A stretch of DNA of 59,013 bases from Bacteroidales bacterium (lineage in GTDB: Bacteria > Bacteroidota > Bacteroidia > Bacteroidales > UBA7960): positions 1 through 59,013 of the forward strand of contig PWJZ01000038.1 in assembly GCA_003559855.1 (NCBI GenBank), read 5' to 3'. A program made the position numbers and the translations under genes. The notes beneath the pieces are model-generated. The model was not told where the DNA came from, ran no database searches, and saw only the letters and a program-made list of their open reading frames with translations. Positions 47,217 through 55,895 of the stretch are shown here, piece by piece (positions within the stretch are counted from its first letter, which is position 1; each line of letters starts with the position of its first letter).

Positions 47217-48503
47217 TCAGTTCATAATAAAAGAATTGTTATCAACCTTCAGATTTTTTGTTCCGGGAGAAATCATAGCATTAATTACCGACACCGTTTT
47301 TTCCGTTGCACCTTTCTTTTGCTTTACATATTGCCTGGAACAGGCTGATGTTTGTTTCAATATACTGTAATCGCTTAAAAGTTTGTAGGTTATTATTGAT
47401 AATTCGTTGCTGTTTTTTACCGGGAATGCTCCGCCATATTTAACCAGCTCCGATGCTTCGTTAAACTTTTTATAGTTTGGCCCGAAGAGTACGGGCATAC
47501 CAAAAACGGCAGCTTCCAAAACATTATGGATGCCTTTTCCAAAACCACCCCCAATGTAAGCAACCGAAGCATATTGATAAACATGCGAAAGTATGCCGAT
47601 ACGGTCTATTATCAAAACCTGTGCGTCAGGAAATCCCGATTTGTCGGCATCTGATAATTTTACTGTCTTACCCTTTATTTTCTTTGTAAAGCTATCAATT
47701 TTTTTCTTATCAATTATATGAGGTGCAATAATATATTTAATTCCATTATAGTTCATGTTAATGAGCCTGACAAGCATCTCTTCATCTTTAGGCCATATAC
47801 TGCCTGCAATAAAGATAATAGATGCCTGGACAAATCTTTCAATATCTTCAAATCTCTGTGGTTTAACACTGATATCATAAACACGGTCGAACCTGGTGTC
47901 GCCGCCAAGACCGGCATTTCTAATACCGGCTTCTGATAATAATTTCAGCGAATCCTTGTCTTGAACGAGTATATAGGTTATTTTTTTGAGTTGTTTTCGG
48001 AACCACGAGCCGTAGAATCTGAAAAAATGCTGCTTTTTCCGGAAAAGAGCCGAAGCAAGTATCAATGGGATCTTACGCTTGTAAAGTTCGTTAATATGAT
48101 TGTACCAGAATTCATATTTTATAAAAACGGCAACACATGGTTTCCAGATATCAAGGAATTTCCTTGCATTGGTGGGGGTATCCAAAGGAAGATAATGTAC
48201 ATAATCAGCATAGGAATAATTCTTGCTTACTTCATAGCCTGAAGGTGAGAAAAAGGTGACAAGCAGTTTATAATCCGGGTAATCCCTTTTTAACCTTTCC
48301 ATAACGGGTCTGCCTTGCTCAAACTCACCAAGCGATGAGCAATGAAACCATATCAGCTTTTCGTCTTCACCATATTGAAAAAACATCCTTTCAAACAGGT
48401 TTTTTCTGCCTTCAACCCATTGGCGAGCCCTGAAACTGAACAAAGAGGCAATCTTTATTGCAAAATAATAAAAATATATAAAAACGTTGTATAAAATCCC
48501 CAT
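47217..48503 (-). CDS. waaA: 3-deoxy-D-manno-octulosonic acid (Kdo) transferase
   Basis: A 428-residue glycosyltransferase adding Kdo to lipid A precursor. A short N-terminal membrane anchor is followed by the catalytic-glutamate motif LIWFHCSSLGEFEQG, with the Glu at residue 60. The C-terminal Rossmann half carries AYIGGGFGKGIHNVLEAAVF, the donor-binding segment. It indicates a Kdo-lipid A outer membrane. Upstream DNA holds a 219-bp MITE-like element. Confidence 0.95.
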   Translation of the reverse strand: MGILYNVFIYFYYFAIKIASLFSFRARQWVEGRKNLFERMFFQYGEDEKLIWFHCSSLGEFEQGRPVMERLKRDYPDYKLLVTFFSPSGYEVSKNYSYADYVHYLPLDTPTNARKFLDIWKPCVAVFIKYEFWYNHINELYKRKIPLILASALFRKKQHFFRFYGSWFRKQLKKITYILVQDKDSLKLLSEAGIRNAGLGGDTRFDRVYDISVKPQRFEDIERFVQASIIFIAGSIWPKDEEMLVRLINMNYNGIKYIIAPHIIDKKKIDSFTKKIKGKTVKLSDADKSGFPDAQVLIIDRIGILSHVYQYASVAYIGGGFGKGIHNVLEAAVFGMPVLFGPNYKKFNEASELVKYGGAFPVKNSNELSIITYKLLSDYSILKQTSACSRQYVKQKKGATEKTVSVINAMISPGTKNLKVDNNSFIMN

Positions 48504-48853
48504 CCCTTACGGCCTGTTTTATAGTTTTTCGTGGTTCAAATATGCAAAATAAATAAGAGTTTTAATTAAACCCAAATTTGTCATTAGCCGTTTGTTTCTA
48601 ATGACCGCCATTAGATAAAATCATTGCCTATTCATTGTTTACAAGGACATTAGAATGACAAATCGATTAAGAAAAAATAAAAATTTGCAATCAAAAATGC
48701 TTGCAAATTAAGTTTTTCTAAATCGGGGTTAAATCCGGTTAAGTCATTAGTTCGCTGAACTCCTAATGACAAATCTGGGTTAAATATAAACAAACTTTTT
48801 TAAAACAGCGAAGATTTAATATTGAAACCGTTGACACGTTTTTTGGCAAAACA
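48504..48853. other. Gap between waaA and the Rieske-like lipoprotein gene
   Basis: No gene is present in this 350-bp stretch. It is mostly filled by the MITE-like element at 48566-48784. Confidence 0.7.
48566..48784. mobile_element. MITE-like element with terminal inverted repeats
   Basis: Left end TTAAACCCAAATTTGTCATTAG (48566-48587, with two mismatches) is the inverse of the right end at 48763-48784. Each end also holds a hairpin GTCATTAG...CTAATGAC: left 48580-48605 (10-nt loop), right 48743-48770 (12-nt loop). The 219-bp interior has no open frame. Other copies are not seen in the window. Confidence 0.6.
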
Positions 48854-49252
48854 TCATTTATAATTCCAGACATATAAATAAGGATATTCCAGTCTTGTCC
48901 GGTATCGCTTAAGATGATGTTTAGCAGGTCCTTTGATCACCGAACCGTCTAACAGCAGGTATTTGCTTCCGCATTCTGTGCATTCGGCTGTTGGAGGATC
49001 ACTTACTTCAATACGTTCGGAAATATTATGTGTACAAGTCCTGTCAAAAGCATTGAATTCATCTACCGATTCACGGTATACCACAATGCCGTGATAATTG
49101 TAACCGCCTGTAAAATACTCCCAACCACCTATGGTGTTTAATTTGTAAGTAACTTCAAGGTTAATGCGAAAGTCAACATGAACATCGGGCACAGGATGCT
49201 GCATATCTTTATTACAACCGTACATCAAGGCAAGGCAATGGATTGCGATCAT
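48854..49252 (-). CDS. Rieske-like lipoprotein with a C-x-H...C-x-x-C site
   Basis: A small protein of about 132 residues. The N-terminus has a lipobox (LMYGC, Cys13) but a short, weak leader. An in-frame ATT upstream would give a better signal with a basic KNK start, so the true start is uncertain. The metal-site region reads C73-T-H75 ... C91-T-E-C94-G-S-K-Y, then LLDGSVIKGPA. A standard Rieske 2Fe-2S site is C-x-H...C-x-x-H, so the final His is Cys here. Function unknown; the protein is likely anchored at the cell surface or in the periplasm. Confidence 0.75.
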   Translation of the reverse strand: MIAIHCLALMYGCNKDMQHPVPDVHVDFRINLEVTYKLNTIGGWEYFTGGYNYHGIVVYRESVDEFNAFDRTCTHNISERIEVSDPPTAECTECGSKYLLLDGSVIKGPAKHHLKRYRTRLEYPYLYVWNYK

Positions 49253-49439
49253 AAAGATAGGTGTTGTGTTTTTGTTTTTTTCAATTTTGCCGTATCCTGT
49301 TTTTATCGAAAAAAGGTCGTTGTGCTGTAAATTAAATACAAAAATATTTCATTTATTATGTAAAAGTAGCAATAAAATGATAACTTTGTTTTGAAATAAT
49401 CGGTTTATTTCATGCGTTTTTTTATAAAGAGCCATTAAT

Positions 49440-49742
49440 ATGGGTGTATTGCGGTTACATATTTTGGTTTTATTTATTTTGCTGATGCTGATGTTTTTGG
49501 TCAGTTGCGGTACATCGCGGCCGGTTGCTATGGATCAGCGCAGGGTGGAAAGGGATATGGAACAACGTTACAGGGAATCGGAAATTTTGCTTGAGCAAGC
49601 ACGGCAAAGACATTATGAAATGCAAACACCCGAAACGCAAAAACGCATGGATGAAACAAGAAGAAAATCGGATGTATGGAACCGGGGAGGGGTCCCTTTT
49701 TATGTAAAATGGTATTGGGCCGTAATATCTTTATTAAGGTAA
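49440..49742 (+). CDS. Small hypothetical lipoprotein
   Basis: A 100-residue protein with a hydrophobic signal ending in the lipobox FLVSC (Cys23), then a basic, Glu/Gln/Arg-rich helical stretch (about 35-78), and a final hydrophobic piece (VPFYVKWYWAVISLL). I do not recognise a family. It is followed after 42 bp by another small membrane protein and is probably co-transcribed. Confidence 0.6.
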   Translation: MGVLRLHILVLFILLMLMFLVSCGTSRPVAMDQRRVERDMEQRYRESEILLEQARQRHYEMQTPETQKRMDETRRKSDVWNRGGVPFYVKWYWAVISLLR

Positions 49743-49784
49743 TCGATCTTTAGCTATATAACTGCTGTAAAGGAAACTTGATAT

Positions 49785-50258
49785 ATGGAAGACATTATTA
49801 TTATATTACTGGCATTTGTTTGGCTGATGTATAGCCTTTATAAGGGCCGTTCAAGGAAGAAGCAACAGGAAAGTAAGAGGCCTCAGCCGGCAGGTCAGCC
49901 GAAAGCCGAAAAGCAAGATAAAGACTTTGAAACGGTTTTTCGTGAAATTCTTGGCGAAGAAGATGTGTCAACCGAAACGGTTGCGGATAAAACGAAAGCC
50001 CCTCAAATGCAGGCAGAGGAAGAAATACCCGGCGAAGTTGAAAAATATACCGGTATGACCGGCGTGGGTAACGATTTTGAATTTTCAACCGAAGGAAACA
50101 TAGAAACTATCGAAGACCAGGTAGAAAAACAAAAGAAGCAAAAAGAAAAACACCTGGAAGTTGTCGAACTGTGGGATGAAGAAGAAGAACCCGAAACGCT
50201 TTACTTTGATCCGCGTACCGCCGTTATACATTTTGAAATAATGAAACGCAAATATTGA
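49785..50258 (+). CDS. Hypothetical single-pass membrane protein
   Basis: A 157-residue protein with one N-terminal membrane helix (MEDIIIILLAFVWLMYSLYK), a Lys/Arg cluster right after it, then a Glu/Lys-rich, low-complexity stretch and a C-terminal segment YFDPRTAVIHFEIMKRKY. The C-terminal motif resembles conserved tails of small Bacteroidales proteins of unknown role. It lies after the small lipoprotein gene. Confidence 0.6.
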   Translation: MEDIIIILLAFVWLMYSLYKGRSRKKQQESKRPQPAGQPKAEKQDKDFETVFREILGEEDVSTETVADKTKAPQMQAEEEIPGEVEKYTGMTGVGNDFEFSTEGNIETIEDQVEKQKKQKEKHLEVVELWDEEEEPETLYFDPRTAVIHFEIMKRKY

Positions 50259-50412
50259 ACGGGTAAAGCGGTTAGTTACAATCCCAAATATCCGGGTTCC
50301 GAATAAACCCTGCCGAACAGCAGCAGACCCCCCCCGCAAAGCATAATTAGCAATGTAAATCTGCGCAACCCCGTGAATTATTCCGTGAAGCCCTTGTGGT
50401 ATGAATTTATTA

Positions 50413-50453
50413 ACCACAGAGTTTCTAAGAGTTTTGCACAAAGTTGCACAGAG
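50413..50453. repeat. CCACAGAG-type dispersed motif, copy 2
   Basis: ACCACAGAGTTTCTAAGAG followed by GCACAAAGTTGCACAGAG, related to the motif at 33208-33231. Both are intergenic. Confidence 0.4.
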
Positions 50454-50675
50454 AAAAATATCCTGATAGCGGTCTCAGCATCTGTACTTTTCCAAAACTT
50501 CAGAGTTTTAAATAATTGAAATAAAATTGAATTGAATGTTTTTATATTAATATTGAAATTTTTTCAAAAATTTTGATCGGACAATAGCAAACAAAATGAT
50601 AATAGCATCTTAAAAAAGGGTTAACGCATATCAATTATTATTGAAAAAGATCAAACAACTTGCTGATCTAAAGGC

Positions 50676-50683
50676 TATATTTG
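50676..50683 (+). promoter_or_regulatory. -7 box of the gpsA promoter
   Basis: TATATTTG matches TAnnTTTG 20 bp before the gpsA ATG; no convincing -33 element at the usual spacing. Confidence 0.4.
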
Positions 50684-50702
50684 CACAAAAAAGTATATAG
50701 TT

Positions 50703-51698
50703 ATGCAAAAAGACAAAGTTGCCGTAATTGGTTCGGGAAGCTGGGCTACTGCAATAGTAAAGATCTTGCTTAACAATTTGGAAAAGGTAAACTGGTGGAT
50801 ACGCGAGCCCGAAATAATCAGCCATCTTAAAAAATTCAACCATAACCCGCAATATTTGAGCTCGGTGCAGTTTGATACCGGGCGTATTGAGATATCCGAA
50901 AATATAAATGCAACAATTGAAAATTCGCAAATTATAATTCTTTGTTTACCGGCAGTCTTTTTACATGATACTATGAGAAAGACAGATCCGGGCTTGCTAA
51001 ATAAAAAGATTGTAGTTAGTGCTATCAAAGGGATTGTGCCGGACTCAAACATGATAGTGGGGGATTACCTGAAAAACCATTATGGTTTGAGTTTTGATAA
51101 TATTGCTATTGTTACCGGACCATCGCATGCCGAAGAAGTAGCACTTGAAAAGCTTACCTACCTGACAGTTGCTTCACCCAATAAAACCGTGGCAAAAGAA
51201 GTAGCATCATTTTTCAACTGCAGGTATATCAAAACATCATTGAGCGATGATATTTTGGGAACGGAATATGTCCCTGTCCTGAAAAACGTTGTTGCAATAG
51301 CAAGTGGTATATGCAACGTACTGGGCTATGGCGACAATTTCCAGGCTGTGCTTATCTCTAATGCAATAAAAGAGATCAAGATCTTTCTTGATGCGGTATC
51401 TCAGCTGAGAAGAGATATATATGATTCGGTATACCTGGGAGACCTGCTGGTTACCTGTTACTCGCAATTCAGCCGCAACAGGATGTTTGGCAACATGATA
51501 GGCAAAGGACACAGTGTAAAATTTGCCAAATATGAAATGAAGATGGTAGCAGAAGGATATTATGCGGTAAAAACCATTCAGCAAATAAATCGCGAACGAG
51601 ACCTTGATATGGTCATTACCGAGGCTGTTTACAATATCTTATACGAAGAAAAATCACCGCCGGAAGAAGTTGAAAAGCTGTCGGAAAAGCTCAGATGA
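50703..51698 (+). CDS. gpsA: NAD(P)-dependent glycerol-3-phosphate dehydrogenase
   Basis: A 331-residue enzyme making sn-glycerol-3-phosphate for phospholipids. The Rossmann motif is VIGSGSWATAIVKILL (GxGxWxTA) at the N-terminus. The catalytic lysine lies in EYVPVLKNVVAIASG, and the C-terminal domain has GLGDLLVTC-like GDLLVTCYSQFSRN. Spacing and length are normal. It is convergent with thrH. Confidence 0.94.
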   Translation: MQKDKVAVIGSGSWATAIVKILLNNLEKVNWWIREPEIISHLKKFNHNPQYLSSVQFDTGRIEISENINATIENSQIIILCLPAVFLHDTMRKTDPGLLNKKIVVSAIKGIVPDSNMIVGDYLKNHYGLSFDNIAIVTGPSHAEEVALEKLTYLTVASPNKTVAKEVASFFNCRYIKTSLSDDILGTEYVPVLKNVVAIASGICNVLGYGDNFQAVLISNAIKEIKIFLDAVSQLRRDIYDSVYLGDLLVTCYSQFSRNRMFGNMIGKGHSVKFAKYEMKMVAEGYYAVKTIQQINRERDLDMVITEAVYNILYEEKSPPEEVEKLSEKLR

Positions 51699-51733
51699 CT
51701 CGTCGGTTAAGATTGATGTTCCTGGCAGCGTGG

Positions 51734-52333
51734 TTATAAATATTTTTCCAGCAGGGCTTTCAGCTCTTTATAGTTTTTCGTAACGGGAAGTTGTGAGAAT
51801 TCGTCAATAACATTTTGTGGCGGGCGGAAAAGTATCCCTACGTCAGCCTTCTGAAGCATAGTTACATCGTTGTAAGAATCGCCGAAAGCTACCACTTTAT
51901 ATTCAAGGCTTTGTAATGCTTCAACCACTTTTCGCTTAGGGTCCTGTTGCCTTAGCTTGTAGTCAATGATATTGTTTTCATCGTCAATAACAAGGTTATG
52001 GCAAAACAGTGTCGGGCGGCCAAGCTGTTTTATAAGGGGCTCGGCAAACTGCGAAAAAGTATCGGAAACCACGATCAGTTGTGTTTTTTCCCTGAGCCAG
52101 TTGATGAACTCAACCGCCCCGTCAAGCGGCTTGATAGTGGCAATTACTTTTTGTATATCCTTGAGCTTCAAGCCTTTTTCAGAAAGGATTTTTATCCTTT
52201 GTTTCATCAATACATCATAATCGCTAATGTCGCGCGTGGTGAACCGAAGCTCAGGTATACCGGTCTTTTCCGCAACATTTATCCATACTTCAGGTACAAA
52301 AACCCCTTCAAGGTCTGCGCATACTACGTACAT
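51734..52333 (-). CDS. thrH: Phosphoserine phosphatase/homoserine phosphotransferase ThrH
   Basis: A 199-residue HAD-superfamily enzyme. The nucleophile motif is CADLEGVFVPE (D7, E9), where ThrH has D-x-E instead of D-x-D; then IKPLDGAVEFINWLR, VVSDTFSQF and AFGDSYNDVTML. Pseudomonas ThrH can move phosphate from phosphoserine to homoserine. It lies 330 bp beyond thrC on the same strand, so it could supply O-phosphohomoserine to ThrC, or simply act in serine synthesis. Confidence 0.9.
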   Translation of the reverse strand: MYVVCADLEGVFVPEVWINVAEKTGIPELRFTTRDISDYDVLMKQRIKILSEKGLKLKDIQKVIATIKPLDGAVEFINWLREKTQLIVVSDTFSQFAEPLIKQLGRPTLFCHNLVIDDENNIIDYKLRQQDPKRKVVEALQSLEYKVVAFGDSYNDVTMLQKADVGILFRPPQNVIDEFSQLPVTKNYKELKALLEKYL

Positions 52334-52662
52334 AATGTTGAATTTTAAAATAGTTCTGTAAAATTAATTATTATAAGTCATCAAATAAATTCCTGCATTT
52401 TAATGAAATCCCAAATCCCAAATCTCAAATTCACCCTTGTTAAATAAAACAACACATTTAACAGGGTAAATTACAAGTTCCAAATCCCTGCCGAGCGCAG
52501 CAAGACAATAAACACCTATTAATTTAAACACTAAGTGAATAAATAAATCCGAAAAGGCAGTCTTTATTCGGCAATTGTCAAACACCGAATACCGATTACT
52601 CAATACACCGTGTCTATACAACATTCAAACACAAAACCATTCAAACTTTACCTTTTGAATAG
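52334..52662. other. Gap between thrC and thrH
   Basis: A 329-bp gene-free stretch with the second CTGCCGAGC repeat copy and short AATCCCAAAT-type and CCGAATACCGATTAC tandem units. Confidence 0.6.
52488..52546. repeat. Dispersed CTGCCGAGC repeat, copy 2
   Basis: CTGCCGAGCGCAGCAAGACAA followed by an AATAAACACC and TTTAAACAC section matches 14117-14175 with small gaps. Confidence 0.5.
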
Positions 52663-54036
52663 TTACTTGTAATTTTCAATCAAAAACTCTTTAAAAACGT
52701 TATACCTATTATCCAGTTCATCAAATTTTTCATCTTTTTCTTCTATTCCTTCGAGGCTTGGTGGCAGTTCGGGGTCAAATCCGAGCAGTTCTCTTATTTT
52801 TTCGGGGAATTTTGCCGGGTGTGCAGTTTCAAGCGATACACAAAGTTTTTCAGGTGTGTCATACTCCGGGTGCTTTTCGAGGAAGAGCTCCAGCCCTTGC
52901 CATCCGACTGCTCCATGAGGCTCAAGCAAGAGCTTGTAATTTTCCCACGCACTTATGATGGTATCTTCTGTTTCCTTGTCGGAAACACTGACAGAAAACA
53001 TATCTTTTCGCATGGTTTCCATATCGGGGAGCTTGTCAATTTTTCCTGTTTCATCCATTTTTCCTCCATAAAGAGCTATCAGCCGTGCAAGATTGCTTGG
53101 ATGACCGACGTTCATGGCGCTGGAGATACAGTTTTTTGACGGTACTATCTTACCGTATTTGCCTGTATAAAGGAAAACAGGGAACTCATCATTTTCGTTG
53201 GTGGCAATGACAAACTTTTCTGCCGGCAACCCCATCTTCATTGCCAGCATTGCGCCCATCATATCTCCGAAGTTTCCTGACGGCACAGAGAAAATGATTT
53301 TTTCTTCTCCTGGCTTTTTGCTAAGCTTGGCATAGGCATAAAAATAATATACTGTTTGTGGTATTAGCCTGCCAATATTGATTGAATTTGCCGAAGAGAG
53401 GTTAAGATAATCGAGTTCATTGTCGGCAAATGCTTGCTTTACGAGAGCCTGACAGTCGTCAAACTTGGCATTCAGTCCTATAATTTTTACGTTTTTGCCC
53501 AGCGTGGTCATTTGTTTTCGTTGGCGTGCGGTGACTTCATTGACGGGGAACAGAACCACTACATTTATATTGTCAAATCCGTAAAATGCGTTTGCTATTG
53601 CACTGCCTGTGTCACCTGAAGTGGCTGTAAGGATAAGAAGCTTACGGTTTAGCTTTCGCAGGTAGTAATTCATCCATCGTGCCATCATGCGTCCGGCAAA
53701 ATCTTTGAATGAAGCCGTCGGTCCCATGTCAAGCCGCATTACATATTTGCGTTCGTAAACCTGTTCGAGCGGGATATCGTAATTATAAGCATCGCGGGTC
53801 ATTGCAGCAAGCTCCTTTTCTTCAACGGCGCCCTTTAAAAACATGCCGGTTACAATGCTTGCAATCTCATGATATTCCATATCCTTCATTTTCCTGATAA
53901 TATCGCCGGGTATTCCGGGTATTTTTTCAGGCATGTAGAGGCCTTTATCCGGCGCCTGCCCTTTAAGCAGGGCTTGATCAAAAGGCAGCGACGGGGCATT
54001 ATGGTTGGTTGAATAAAACAGAACAGGTTTATCCAT
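52663..54036 (-). CDS. thrC: Threonine synthase
   Basis: A 457-residue PLP enzyme converting O-phosphohomoserine to threonine. The PLP lysine is K111 in GPTASFKDFAGRMM, and the phosphate-binding TATSGDTGSAIANAF follows. The N-terminal ThrC domain begins FYSTNHNAP...FDQALLKG. It starts 3 bp after the trans-sulfuration-type gene, a clear operon. Product flow from homoserine to threonine competes with the methionine branch. Confidence 0.95.
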   Translation of the reverse strand: MDKPVLFYSTNHNAPSLPFDQALLKGQAPDKGLYMPEKIPGIPGDIIRKMKDMEYHEIASIVTGMFLKGAVEEKELAAMTRDAYNYDIPLEQVYERKYVMRLDMGPTASFKDFAGRMMARWMNYYLRKLNRKLLILTATSGDTGSAIANAFYGFDNINVVVLFPVNEVTARQRKQMTTLGKNVKIIGLNAKFDDCQALVKQAFADNELDYLNLSSANSINIGRLIPQTVYYFYAYAKLSKKPGEEKIIFSVPSGNFGDMMGAMLAMKMGLPAEKFVIATNENDEFPVFLYTGKYGKIVPSKNCISSAMNVGHPSNLARLIALYGGKMDETGKIDKLPDMETMRKDMFSVSVSDKETEDTIISAWENYKLLLEPHGAVGWQGLELFLEKHPEYDTPEKLCVSLETAHPAKFPEKIRELLGFDPELPPSLEGIEEKDEKFDELDNRYNVFKEFLIENYK

Positions 54037-54039
54037 GGT

Positions 54040-55506
54040 TTATCTTTTGAGAGTTGCTGAAGAAGCACCGCCTGCGGAAAATTCGGGTGAGGTGCTGATG
54101 ATTTTTTTACCGTCGAGAACTGACAGAGCCTGTTCAAGGTCAGCTATAATGTCATCAGGGTGTTCTGCACCCACGCAAAGGCGTATCAGGTTTGGCGGAA
54201 TTTCTGCAAGCTTCCGGCCTTCTTCGCCTTGTTGTGAATGTGTTGAAATAGCAGGTATTGTGGCTACCGATTTAATCCTGCCCAGATCAGTAGCGCGCCA
54301 GATACGCTGCATTGCATCAAACACATCGCGGGCAGCCTGTGCCCCGCCCTTAACATTAAATGACATCAGATGACCGTACCTGTTGACTTTCTTGCCATAT
54401 TGCTCATCATGCTCCGAATCAACAAGCCACAAATATTTCGAAGCGACCTTATGCAGCGGATGTGATTCAAGGCCGAGATATTCAACTTTTTCAACATGTT
54501 TATGCTGAGCCAGGAATTTGGCTACCGTCATTGTAGAACAACTTTGAAGATCTATTCGTGAACGTAATGTGCGGATATCGTTAAGCGCCAGTATTGCATT
54601 CATAGGTGATAGGTTTGGACCGTTGTCCCTGTTCGGCAACTGCTTGGCATACATGCAAAAATCGGCTTTCATCTCAGGATTGTCAACGTTTGATGTGAGG
54701 TTTTTCCTTGCAATAACCGCACCTCCAATGCCAAAACCGCTTGTCATCAGTGTTTTTGAAACAGACTGCACCACTATGTCGGCTCCCATGGCTAACGGAC
54801 GCATTAATGCCGGGGTAGCCACGGTTGAGTCAATGATCACCGGTATGTTATGCTTATGTCCAAGCTCAATGACTCTCTCGAGGTCAAAAAAGGCCTGACC
54901 CGGATTGCTTGGCATCTCACCATACAGGAACCTGGTGTTTTTATCAATCAGCTTTTCCCATTCGTTTATGTCGTTAGAATCAACAACCTTGCGCCACTCA
55001 ATAAGCCTTTCCTGGTCTTTCCTTACGGCAAACTGCTGGAATGTGCCGCCATAAATCTTTGTCGTAGCCACAAAATTGATGGGCCTGGACGGATTTTCAG
55101 GGTAAGGTAAAAGAAACGGGTCAACGGCAGTTTGAATAGCCGCCATACCTGATGAAGTGGCAATACATGATGCATCAACATCGCTGCCGTAAGTTTCAAG
55201 CAGTGCCATTACTCCTTCGAAATAATATATGGTTGGATTAGCTATCCTTGAATAACACCATGTAGGTATCTGATAGCCCAATGCAGCTTCCATTTCATCC
55301 GAATCACGATATGCTTGTGATGTTGACATATATACAGGCTCGATGATCGAACCCTGGTTAAAGTCAAGTGCTTCCTGCATAGAATATACACCATGTACGG
55401 CAATAGTATCAAAACGGCATTTCTTCATCCGTTGTATGTGATCCCTGTGCCACTCCGCCGAACGCCCGGCTGCTTCCAGGTAATGATTAATTCCTTTTGA
55501 ATCCAT
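54040..55506 (-). CDS. Cys/Met metabolism PLP-dependent enzyme (MetY/MetB-like)
   Basis: A 488-residue member of the trans-sulfuration family. The lysine that binds PLP is K251 in VQSVSKTLMTSGFG; D226 lies in IIDSTVATP. YSRIANPTIYYFEGVMALLE and ATSSGMAAIQTA are the usual substrate-site segments. It is longer than typical MetY (about 430) because of a roughly 35-residue N-terminal extension rich in charged residues. O-acetylhomoserine sulfhydrylase or cystathionine gamma-synthase activity is likely, but the choice cannot be made from sequence alone. It leads an operon with thrC. Confidence 0.88.
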   Translation of the reverse strand: MDSKGINHYLEAAGRSAEWHRDHIQRMKKCRFDTIAVHGVYSMQEALDFNQGSIIEPVYMSTSQAYRDSDEMEAALGYQIPTWCYSRIANPTIYYFEGVMALLETYGSDVDASCIATSSGMAAIQTAVDPFLLPYPENPSRPINFVATTKIYGGTFQQFAVRKDQERLIEWRKVVDSNDINEWEKLIDKNTRFLYGEMPSNPGQAFFDLERVIELGHKHNIPVIIDSTVATPALMRPLAMGADIVVQSVSKTLMTSGFGIGGAVIARKNLTSNVDNPEMKADFCMYAKQLPNRDNGPNLSPMNAILALNDIRTLRSRIDLQSCSTMTVAKFLAQHKHVEKVEYLGLESHPLHKVASKYLWLVDSEHDEQYGKKVNRYGHLMSFNVKGGAQAARDVFDAMQRIWRATDLGRIKSVATIPAISTHSQQGEEGRKLAEIPPNLIRLCVGAEHPDDIIADLEQALSVLDGKKIISTSPEFSAGGASSATLKR

Positions 55507-55895
55507 CGCTTATAAGTTTTGTTTTTGAATGAAGTATAGAGATAAAATTTTTATACCGACAAATTTAAATATTTTTGGTTAAAATTTGCCGTGAGAAATG
55601 TGATTGGTGAAAATGTTTTAAGTTTGTATGTTTTTGATAACAGGATTTTATAAACAACATGAAAAATGATACTGATCAGGCGGATAATCACGAATAAAAA
55701 ATCAGCACGCATAAGGTGCACTCCGGCAATTAGTGTTCCGTCTGTATAAAATAGAATTAAAAAATCTGATCTCTAATAAGAGATATAAAATATATTTGTT
55801 AAAATTCGCATTATTAAGTAACATCACTTGTAACTATTATTAATTATTTTTTTGTTATCATCAGTGAATTATTGTTTTATTAAAACACTAAAGAC
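55507..55895. other. Intergenic region between two divergent genes
   Basis: This 389-bp stretch contains no gene. A TGCACTCCGGCAATTAGTG string near 55718 vaguely resembles one family 1 REP (CACTCCGGCAGAGTG) but lacks its symmetry. Confidence 0.55.

Larger units (their letters stand above)
50259..50702. other. Gap upstream of gpsA
   Basis: This 444-bp stretch contains no credible gene. It includes the CCACAGAG-type motif (50413-50453), a CCCCCCGC run near 50329, and an AT-rich region with the gpsA -7 box. Confidence 0.6.

Noticed and set aside
55700-55740. Lone family 1 REP copy
   Set aside because: Only a CTCCGGCA string agrees; the stem is not symmetric.
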